This document shows positions 17,250 through 23,935 of a DNA stretch of 64,000 nt, piece by piece; position 1 is the stretch's first letter, and each line of letters starts with the position of its first letter. The stretch spans positions 248,001 to 312,000 of the forward strand of contig JACKCM010000003.1 of assembly GCA_020634035.1 (NCBI GenBank). Direction: 5' to 3'. Source of the stretch: Candidatus Obscuribacterales bacterium. Lineage in GTDB: Bacteria; Cyanobacteriota; Vampirovibrionia; Obscuribacterales; Obscuribacteraceae. The notes beneath the pieces are model-generated. The model worked only from the letters and a program-made list of their open reading frames with translations. It did no database searches and had not been told where the DNA came from. The translations under genes and the position numbers were made by a program.

Positions 17250-18389
17250 CTAGCGATCGACATCCGGCAGGATGACATCGATGGAACCGAAAATAGCCAT
17301 GATATCTGCAATAGGCGATCCAACCAGAAGCTCTGATAGAACGGAGAGATTGCAGAAGGAAGGATTTCTCCAGCGGAAACGAATTGCTTTGTCTTTACCG
17401 TCGGAGATCACATAACATCCGAGAATGCCCCGGGGAGATTCTACTGACGCAAAGCCCTCACCGGCTTTGACCCGAAGACCGGCATTCTGTTTTTTGCCGG
17501 AGATTTCGCCTTCGGTAGGCAGCATGTCGAGACACTGTTTGATAATTTTGTTGGACTCACGCATCTCGCGTACACGAAGGATATAACGATCCCAGGTGTC
17601 GCCGCCTTCCGGCTTGTCAAGCCAATGCACATCGAAATCGAGCTTCGGATATACGGAATAAGGCTTGGTCTTTCTCAAATCCATGTCTGTGCCGGAGGCC
17701 CGTATCGAGGGTCCGGTGACGGCATATTGTTTTGCCAGGCTTATAGGAAGAATGCCTATCTCTTTGGTTCGTTTCAAGAAGATGGGGTTCTCGGTAACGA
17801 TCGCTTCGTATTCATCTACACGATCGTCGAACTCTTCGGTAAAAGCCTTGAGTCTCTTGAGCCAGGCATCATTGGGTGCTCTCTGCACTCCACCGATCCT
17901 TATATAGTTGAACATCATCCTTTGACCGGCAATCTCTTCGAAAAGATCGAGAAGCTTTTCTCTCTCCCGGAAAGGATAGAACGGGAAACCGAACATGGCA
18001 CCAAGGTCGATCAAATAAGTTCCGAGCCAGAGCAAGTGAGAAGAGATACGGTTCATCTCCGAAACCATCACCCGCAGATACTCTGCTCTTTCAGGCACCT
18101 CACATTCGTCCAGGACTTCGCAAGAGCGAGCCATGGCCCAGGAGGTGAACATACCGGAGAGATAATCGACTCTGTCAATAAGAGCTTGATACTGGAACCA
18201 GGTACGGTTCTGACCCTGCCACTCCTGGGCACGATGCAGGTGACCGATTACCGGCTCAGCATGCTTGACGAATTCACCGTCCAGGGTGAGCAGCATTCGG
18301 AGAACCCCGTGGGTAGCCGGGTGCTGCGGACCCATGTTGATGATCATCTCATCGGTTTTCAATTCTGTGGATTTGATCTCTGTGGACAT
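17250..18389 (-). CDS. nuoD: NADH-quinone oxidoreductase subunit D (49 kDa)
   Basis: Quinone-site subunit of the peripheral arm, 379 residues from the ATG at 18389. I chose this start because it follows nuoC by 20 bases and leads straight into TDEMIINMGPQHPATHGVLR, the conserved N-terminal motif carrying the quinone-site histidine region. Other family blocks are EPVIGHLHRAQEW, RVDYLSGM, SSHLLWLGTYLIDLGA, GGVQRAPNDAW, and the C-terminal SPRGILGCYVISDG and ADIMAIFGSIDVILPDVDR. Length is typical. In many bacteria C and D are fused; here they are separate genes. Confidence 0.95.
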   Translation of the reverse strand: MSTEIKSTELKTDEMIINMGPQHPATHGVLRMLLTLDGEFVKHAEPVIGHLHRAQEWQGQNRTWFQYQALIDRVDYLSGMFTSWAMARSCEVLDECEVPERAEYLRVMVSEMNRISSHLLWLGTYLIDLGAMFGFPFYPFREREKLLDLFEEIAGQRMMFNYIRIGGVQRAPNDAWLKRLKAFTEEFDDRVDEYEAIVTENPIFLKRTKEIGILPISLAKQYAVTGPSIRASGTDMDLRKTKPYSVYPKLDFDVHWLDKPEGGDTWDRYILRVREMRESNKIIKQCLDMLPTEGEISGKKQNAGLRVKAGEGFASVESPRGILGCYVISDGKDKAIRFRWRNPSFCNLSVLSELLVGSPIADIMAIFGSIDVILPDVDR

Positions 18390-18409
18390 TATCGAGGAAC
18401 CTTGCTGAT

Positions 18410-18967
18410 TTACCTGAAGGAATGAGGGTTTTTGTCGTTGAGGGCGTCGACTATCTGGACATAATCGTGACGCAGCGGATGACCGTCCCAATCCCAGGGA
18501 TTCAAGATCCGGCGAGGATAGGGATGTCCGAGATATTTGATCCCGACCAGATCATAGGTCTCTCTTTCGTGCCAGTTAGCGGCAGGCCACATATTGGTGA
18601 TTGATGGCACCGCCGGCAGAGACTCTTCTTCGACCTCATCGGCTTTGATTCTTACCTTTATTACCAGTTCATTCAAATTATCGTAAGACCAGAGGTGGTA
18701 CACCGAATCGAAGGTACCGCCGCTCTGACGGGAGTCCACTCCTGATACCGTTAGAAGAAGATCCAGTTTGGTCTCTTCGCTGCTGCGCAAAATTTTCAGT
18801 GAGGATTGCAGATCTTTTGCATCCATACTGATGACTTCGACACCACCGGCAGCGTCAGCCAGCTTCTCTGAAGCTATGCCGTGCTCTTTCAAAAATTGAC
18901 CGAAGCGGCCTATTTCGGGCGGTGCTTCGACAATCTTTTCGGTGCTCTTCTCTTTCTCTTCTGCCAT
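18410..18967 (-). CDS. nuoC: NADH-quinone oxidoreductase subunit C (30 kDa)
   Basis: Peripheral-arm subunit of 185 residues that contacts NuoD and NuoB. The conserved C-terminal signature is clear: NWHERETYDLVGIKYLGHPYPRRIL, followed by WDGHPLRHDY. The N-terminal 60 residues are poorly conserved and charged (MAEEKEKSTEKIVEAPPE). The ATG at 18967 is 18 bases after the nuoB stop and the stop is 20 bases before nuoD, so the gene lies tightly in the operon. Confidence 0.93.
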   Translation of the reverse strand: MAEEKEKSTEKIVEAPPEIGRFGQFLKEHGIASEKLADAAGGVEVISMDAKDLQSSLKILRSSEETKLDLLLTVSGVDSRQSGGTFDSVYHLWSYDNLNELVIKVRIKADEVEEESLPAVPSITNMWPAANWHERETYDLVGIKYLGHPYPRRILNPWDWDGHPLRHDYVQIVDALNDKNPHSFR

Positions 18968-18985
18968 TTGCTTCTAATTCCTCTA

Positions 18986-19684
18986 TCAGTTGCCGCCCTC
19001 GGTGGGAGCCGGGCTGCTTTCGATTACGGACTGGAGATTCTCCATTTTTACTTCGTCGATCAAATCTTCCATGGGAAGCCCTGTGTCGTAGTCGACAAAG
19101 CGAACGGCGCGCTGCGGATAAGCTCTAGCCGCACGCTTGGCGCAGGTCTCGGTACGGATTTTCTCTTGCAATTTGATCAGAGCATCGAGAATCGCTTCCG
19201 GACGAGGAGGGCATCCCGGCAGATAGACATCGACAGGAATAATCCGGTCAACACCTTGAACTACCGAATAAGAATCGTTGAACATCCCACCGGTAACGGT
19301 GCAAGCCCCCATGGCGATAACATATTTGGGCTCGGGAAGCTGTTCATAGAGTGTAATCAGCGCAGGAGCCATTTTTCTTGTGACTGTACCGGCGGTGAGA
19401 ATCAAGTCAGCCTGTCTCGGTGTGGCACGGAAAACCTCAGAACCGAAACGAGAGATATCGTACTTCGACATACCGACACTCATCATTTCGATAGCGCAGC
19501 ATGATGTACCGAAAGTAAGAGGCCATACGGCTCTCGACCTTGCCCAGTTTGCCACCGGACTGATGAAGGTGGAGAGGAATTCGGTAAATGCACTGACCGA
19601 GGTGAGGGTAACCGTATCCTTGAGCTCTTCCGGAACAGGAAGAGAAAGCTGTGAGGTGGATAGGCTTCTGGGTTCTTCAGGCAT
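18986..19684 (-). CDS. nuoB: NADH-quinone oxidoreductase subunit B
   Basis: Carries [4Fe-4S] cluster N2, the last electron donor to quinone. Protein of 232 residues with the paired cysteines in FGTSCCAIEMMSV, the third in AMGACTVTGGMF and the fourth in VYLPGCPPRPEAIL, plus SRFGSEVFRATPRQADL and ILTAGTVTRKMAP. The first 40 residues and the last 40 extend beyond the conserved core. It starts 6 bases after nuoA stops. All four cluster ligands are present, so the subunit should be functional. Confidence 0.95.
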   Translation of the reverse strand: MPEEPRSLSTSQLSLPVPEELKDTVTLTSVSAFTEFLSTFISPVANWARSRAVWPLTFGTSCCAIEMMSVGMSKYDISRFGSEVFRATPRQADLILTAGTVTRKMAPALITLYEQLPEPKYVIAMGACTVTGGMFNDSYSVVQGVDRIIPVDVYLPGCPPRPEAILDALIKLQEKIRTETCAKRAARAYPQRAVRFVDYDTGLPMEDLIDEVKMENLQSVIESSPAPTEGGN

Positions 19685-19690
19685 TGAGCT

Positions 19691-20089
19691 TTACTCCCAT
19701 TCTAAAGCGCCTTTCTTCCAGGCATACGCCAGGCCGAAAGTAAGGATGATGAGAAACACGAGGATCTCTAGCGGTCCCAGAAGCAATGCTTCCTGACCGA
19801 AGATGTTTTTCAGATTATCCGTAGCCAGCGCCCACGGAATGATGAAAATCACCTCGATATCGAAGAGGATGAAGAGAAGCGCATATAAATAGTATCGAAC
19901 ATCGAACTGCACTATGGCTTCCTGAAGGGGCTTCATTCCGCATTCATAAGGCTGGTTCTTGATCGGGTTCGGAGTGTGGTATCCGAGAACGTTCTGAAGT
20001 CCCCAGGCCAGCCCGATCATACCCAGGGCAGGCAGGGCGAAGCCGACGATCACGAAGATAAAGATTTGACTTACTTGAAGTTCATACAT
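19691..20089 (-). CDS. nuoA: NADH-quinone oxidoreductase subunit A
   Basis: Small membrane subunit of NDH-1, 132 residues from the ATG at 20089. An in-frame upstream start at 20116 would add 9 residues and is possible. Family motifs: YECGMKPLQEAIVQFDVRYYLYALLFILFDIEVIF and three hydrophobic helices, with the conserved cysteine-containing loop between helices 1 and 2. First gene of the nuoABCDHIJK run, so the main promoter should lie upstream in the 20090-20589 gap, where a TTGACA-type element is seen at 20288-20316. Confidence 0.94.
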   Translation of the reverse strand: MYELQVSQIFIFVIVGFALPALGMIGLAWGLQNVLGYHTPNPIKNQPYECGMKPLQEAIVQFDVRYYLYALLFILFDIEVIFIIPWALATDNLKNIFGQEALLLGPLEILVFLIILTFGLAYAWKKGALEWE

Positions 20090-20287
20090 AAATGATGCAC
20101 CACTTTCGACTGGCACTACTAAGTTTGGGTCGCCCCGCTTTTCAAGAGAATTTCCCTGAAATCAGAGTTGTGCTAAGGATAGCAGGAGATAGATGATAAC
20201 TCCCAGTCCGAAATTATAGCGGCGTAATGATGTTTCGACCCCTCCTCATTTCATCTAAGCTGGCATCCTGACCGCCATTCATGCTCG

Positions 20288-20339
20288 ATTACCAGTCAGA
20301 GACCACAACTTGTCAACCCAGCAAAGCCAGAGCTAAAAT
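20288..20339. promoter_or_regulatory. Two overlapping divergent promoter candidates between nuoA and rnc
   Basis: The heptamer TTGTCAA at 20310-20316 supplies a -35 on both strands. Plus strand: TTGTCA (20310-20315), 18 bases, TAAAAT (20334-20339), reading toward rnc. Minus strand: TTGACA (20316-20311), 17 bases, GGTAAT (20293-20288), reading toward nuoA. If both work, RNA polymerase cannot occupy both at once. The remaining sequence in the gap 20090-20589 shows no gene; leaders would be about 190 (nuoA) and 245 bases (rnc). Confidence 0.42.
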
Positions 20340-20589
20340 AGAGGAAACCCACTGCTGGAGCCACCTATCCCGGATTCAGCATATTACCGAAATTTAGCTT
20401 TTAATCCTTGCTCAGCTATTCATACTTTTTATCCAAAATTGTCATGAAACAATGGTTAACAATAAGCCCGGAAGGGACGATATTACTGTATCTTGACGAT
20501 TGGAAACAGGTTATAAAGTGGAGCAAATCGAGTTGAAGAGCGGTGTATCTTTCAGAAATGTAGCGACTTGCATGGTACCAGGCGAAGAA

Positions 20590-21297
20590 ATGTCAGAGGC
20601 GGCACTCACCCCTAGAAGGATGAAAGATCTGGACGAACTCTGTTCGAGGCTCGGCCTCAACTGCGGAAGAATGAGCCTGGTCAATGAAGCTCTTACCCAC
20701 AGCTCCCATGCCGTAGAGAATACCGGTCTCAAAGATTACGAAAAACTGGAGTTCTTCGGCGATGCGGTTCTCAAATTTGTCGTCAGCGAATATCTTCTAG
20801 ATAGATTCCCAACCTATATGGAAGGGCAACTAACTGAAATTCGCGCGGTGCTTGTAAGCGACAAAGTACTGGCCGAAATCGCCCGCGAGATCAACCTTGA
20901 CAAATACATTCTGCTCGGCAGACAAGTCCAGATGCGCCCCTCTATCATGGCCGACTGCCTAGAAGCGCTTATAGGCGCCGCTTACCAGGATCTGGGTCTC
21001 TTCCCGGTTCAAAACCTCATCGTCCGACTTTTCGGTAGCCATGCCACCGAAGTCGATAGAGACGGAACCTACGAAAATCACAAAGCGATTCTGCAAGAAT
21101 ACACCCAGGGCCGCGCCCAGGGGCTGCCGATCTACACGGTCTTAAACTCTGAAGGACCGGCTCACCAGCCGACCTTTACCATAGCCGTGAGCATCGCCGG
21201 TGACGCCATCGCCACCGGAACCGGACCTTCGAAAAAGCAGGCTGAACAAGAAGCAGCTCGCCTGGCTTTCGAGAAGCTCAAAGAAAAAGAACTTTAG
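20590..21297 (+). CDS. rnc: Ribonuclease III
   Basis: Double-strand-specific endoribonuclease for rRNA and mRNA processing. From the ATG at 20590 the protein has 235 residues, the usual size; a TTG at 20500 would add 30 residues with no family likeness. AGGCGA lies about 9 bases before the chosen start. The RNase III domain has the signature YEKLEFFGDAVL with catalytic Glu54 and Asp58, and ADCLEALIGA with Asp122 and Glu125. A double-stranded-RNA-binding domain fills about residues 160-233 (ending KKQAEQEAARLAFEKL). A strong hairpin terminator follows at 21331. Confidence 0.93.
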   Translation: MSEAALTPRRMKDLDELCSRLGLNCGRMSLVNEALTHSSHAVENTGLKDYEKLEFFGDAVLKFVVSEYLLDRFPTYMEGQLTEIRAVLVSDKVLAEIAREINLDKYILLGRQVQMRPSIMADCLEALIGAAYQDLGLFPVQNLIVRLFGSHATEVDRDGTYENHKAILQEYTQGRAQGLPIYTVLNSEGPAHQPTFTIAVSIAGDAIATGTGPSKKQAEQEAARLAFEKLKEKEL

Positions 21298-21330
21298 TCC
21301 GAACTCGAACTCATACTTTTAGCCTGATCA

Positions 21331-21354
21331 AAAGAGCCCCCGAAGGGGCTCTTT
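21331..21354. terminator. Bidirectional intrinsic terminator
   Basis: AAAGAGCCCC (21331-21340) and GGGGCTCTTT (21345-21354) form a perfect 10-bp stem with a CGAA tetraloop. A and T ends on both sides let it work for rnc on the plus strand and for the convergent gene ending at 21385 on the minus strand. Confidence 0.85.
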
Positions 21355-21384
21355 CAATGTGCGTTAATCGTGATAAAAAACGGG

Positions 21385-22035
21385 TTAGGGCACTATGGGC
21401 GGTTGCTCAAGCGAGGGAGAGTTTGCCACCAGGCCGGTGCCCATGTCATTGCCGGTCGACAACTTCTGGCTGGGCACGTAAGACGAGTGCGGGACGGACG
21501 GCACAGAAGATTCTTGCGCCGGTTTTTCGTATCCGGGAGCATTGAAATCGACTTGCTGAATTCTGGTATTAGAAAGATCAACAGGAGCGGCAGGAGTTAC
21601 TGCAGGAGCTTCTGGTGCCACTTCCGGTGTCACCACTTCTTCACCGGCGGCAGGCTTCTTGAGGAAGCGAGAAGCCAGCGAACGCTGCTTGCTCTCTTCG
21701 ATTTGTGTATTGGTAATAGCAGGCAATCCGGAAGATTCAGAAAGCTTGAAAGCTTCATGTTGAAGATTTCTGGCTTCGCTGTTGGCTTGAGCGGCTTTGT
21801 ACTCTGATTCGGCAGCCTTCAAACGAGCCTTGGAGGCAACCACTTGTTTTTTGGCGATCTCAAGTCTTACTTTAGCGGTCTCAAGTCTGTCTTTAGCAGC
21901 ATGGACCTGTGCGGCTACATCTGCTTCGGTGGTTGACGATTCGACATTAAGTGTGTCAGCCAGACAGACCGACTGGAGTGAAAGAGGTAGAGCTACCGAG
22001 AGCCCTATCAGTAGTGCTTTTTTCATAGAATTCAT
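21385..22035 (-). CDS. Exported coiled-coil protein with Pro/Ala-rich tail
   Basis: Protein of 216 residues with a signal peptide (ALLIGLSVALPLSLQSVCLA). The mature N-terminal half (about 38-105) is a regular Ala/Lys/Glu/Val coiled coil (AAKDRLETAKVRLEIAKKQ), similar in style to outer-membrane-associated coiled-coil proteins such as Lpp, but no family is identified. The second half is Pro/Val/Ser-rich and disordered (VTPEVAPEAPAVTPAAPV). AAGG lies upstream of the ATG. The gene is convergent to rnc and isolated; 680 bases of non-coding sequence separate it from rpsA. Confidence 0.72.
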   Translation of the reverse strand: MNSMKKALLIGLSVALPLSLQSVCLADTLNVESSTTEADVAAQVHAAKDRLETAKVRLEIAKKQVVASKARLKAAESEYKAAQANSEARNLQHEAFKLSESSGLPAITNTQIEESKQRSLASRFLKKPAAGEEVVTPEVAPEAPAVTPAAPVDLSNTRIQQVDFNAPGYEKPAQESSVPSVPHSSYVPSQKLSTGNDMGTGLVANSPSLEQPPIVP

Positions 22036-22719
22036 GCCTTTGCCTCGAGAAAAATGAGTTATTGGGGATTGATATTCGGATAATTCCTTGGGGTGGCTCG
22101 GAAATTGAGCAGCCTTAATATCAGGCGATATTCTTGAATTATAGGCAACTGGAGCTATCTACTACACTTTATGAGAAACCTTGTAGGGCGCCACTATACA
22201 AGGTATCGAATACAACTATCGATAAGATGCCGAATGCGATACCACCACATATAAAACCCCGCAAAAGTCCATTAACTTCAATGAGAAGGAAAAGAAATTG
22301 CGATGGTGATCGCATATGCCTTACATGCGCGAACGATTTCCAAATGCTTACCAGGCTCCCCTCACCGCATTTTTATTAACTGAAAATAAAGTGGTCTTCA
22401 AATTTGAACAAACAAAAAGTTCGATTGAGAGGAGGCAAAATCTCCCGAAAGCCTTAATACAATGATATTTACAGCCATTTCAACCAGGTAAAAGTAAAAG
22501 AAAGAGTAAAACCTTTAAGACAACACTTGAAGTGCGGTAGATGCATACTCTATATTGTGCTTTCGGCCAGCTGCATCTGGACCTTCATATACATCGTGCA
22601 TACCGGTTGAACCATGAACACAGGGTTCTACCAATGTAAGAGGTATAGATGAAGGGGCGGCAAACCGATTGTAGCGTTGTCCAGAAAATCCGACCGAATA
22701 CGAGGTAATCAAAATCCAG
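22036..22719. other. Long intergenic region upstream of rpsA
   Basis: No open frame here has a convincing start, composition or family likeness. The region is AT-rich in its middle part. It contains an inverted repeat ACCTTGTA (22178-22185) / TACAAGGT (22197-22204) with an 11-base loop. A long rpsA leader is plausible because ribosomal protein S1 controls its own synthesis in some bacteria, but no conserved leader could be identified by eye. Confidence 0.4.
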
Positions 22720-23862
22720 ATGTCCCTAGTAGCACAGGTCGAAGGAGAAACTAACCCCGTGTCAGAGCAACAGGTAGAGCAGAACCCCTTGAGAGAAGAA
22801 TTCGAGAAGCTTCTTGAAGAGACCCTTCAAATAAGGTATTCGCAGGGAGACATAGTCAAGGGCGACGTGGTTCGCATCGAACGCGATGGTGTGCTCGTAG
22901 ATGTCGGAGCCAAGTCCGAAGGTTTTGTTCCTTATAAAGAGATTTCCAACATGCCCGTCGACAATGTCGACGATGTTGTCAAAATCGGCGAAGAATACGA
23001 GTTTTATATTCTGCGTGAAGAGAATGAAAACGGTCAGCTGACCCTCTCTCTCAAAAGAGTCGCCCAGGCCAGAGGTTGGGTCAAACTCGAAGAGCAGAAG
23101 AAAGACGACGAGACTATCCGCGCCAAGATCTCCAATGTGGTTAAAGGTGGCGTTGTGGTCGATGTCTATGGCCTCAGAGGTTTCGTACCGGCCAGCCAGC
23201 TGAGAGTAAAAGGAACCACCGCCGAAGAATTGATCGGTATGGAGATTCCGATGAAGATCCTGGAGACGGATACCAAGAGAAACAAACTCATCCTCTCCCA
23301 AAGACTGGCTGTTCAAGAAGAGAAAGCAGCCCAGAGAGAGAAAATCCTCAACACCCTGCAAGCCGGTCAGATCGTATCTGGCGAAGTGGTTCGTATCGCA
23401 GATTTCGGTGCTTTCATCGACCTCGGCGGACTCGACGGTCTGCTTCCGATTTCCGAAATTTCCTGGGAGCGGGTCTCTCATCCGTCCGATGTCCTCAAAG
23501 TCGGCCAGATAGTAACCACCAAGGTTCTGAAAGTCGACCAGGAGAAAGGTCATATCAGCTTGAGTCTCAAGCAGATGCAGCCTGACCCCTGGCAGGAGAT
23601 CGAAGACAAGTTTGAAGAAGGTCGGGTTATCTCCGGTACCGTGAGAAAGATCCAGTCCTTCGGCGCTTTCGTTCAAATCTATCCCGGAGTAGACGCACTG
23701 CTTCCCACGGTAGAAATGTCCGAACAGCAGAACATCAAACCCGAAGAAGTGGTCCAGGTTGGTCAGGAGATCAAAGCGCTTATCAAGAAATTCGCTCCCA
23801 AAGAGCACAAGATAAGCCTCTCCCTCAAAGGAATGGATGTTACCGACCTGCTGGGCAGCTAG
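22720..23862 (+). CDS. rpsA: 30S ribosomal protein S1
   Basis: RNA-binding ribosomal protein that helps mRNA with weak ribosome-binding sites. Protein of 380 residues with four S1/OB domains at about 40-110, 125-192, 210-280 and 297-368, each with the S1 pattern (GDIVKGDVVRIERDGVLVDVG; GQIVSGEVVRIADFGAFIDLGG; GRVISGTVRKIQSFGAFVQI). E. coli S1 has six domains; four is common in other phyla. The start ATG has no strong nearby Shine-Dalgarno sequence (GAGG is about 15 bases away). Followed by an intrinsic terminator at 23891. Confidence 0.94.
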   Translation: MSLVAQVEGETNPVSEQQVEQNPLREEFEKLLEETLQIRYSQGDIVKGDVVRIERDGVLVDVGAKSEGFVPYKEISNMPVDNVDDVVKIGEEYEFYILREENENGQLTLSLKRVAQARGWVKLEEQKKDDETIRAKISNVVKGGVVVDVYGLRGFVPASQLRVKGTTAEELIGMEIPMKILETDTKRNKLILSQRLAVQEEKAAQREKILNTLQAGQIVSGEVVRIADFGAFIDLGGLDGLLPISEISWERVSHPSDVLKVGQIVTTKVLKVDQEKGHISLSLKQMQPDPWQEIEDKFEEGRVISGTVRKIQSFGAFVQIYPGVDALLPTVEMSEQQNIKPEEVVQVGQEIKALIKKFAPKEHKISLSLKGMDVTDLLGS

Positions 23863-23890
23863 GTACTTCTTCTAAATCAAAAGCAACTTC

Positions 23891-23928
23891 AAGACCCGGT
23901 TCTAATCAATGCAAAGCCGGGTCTTTTG
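23891..23928 (+). terminator. Intrinsic terminator after rpsA
   Basis: AAGACCCGG (23891-23899) pairs with CCGGGTCTT (23917-23925), loop of 17 bases, followed by TTGCT. The same hairpin could serve the convergent HD-GYP gene, which ends at 23936. Confidence 0.72.
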
Positions 23929-23935
23929 CTGTCTA

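Noticed and set aside
22134..22379. 81-codon frame upstream of rpsA with a CxxC
   Set aside because: No ribosome-binding site, composition unlike real genes here, and it lies in an AT-rich spacer with no family likeness.
22515..22712. 65-codon minus-strand frame just before rpsA
   Set aside because: No signal of coding, overlaps the likely rpsA leader, and no ribosome-binding site.
22762..23808. 348-codon minus-strand frame opposite rpsA
   Set aside because: rpsA on the other strand is unmistakable; this frame has no start signal or family match.
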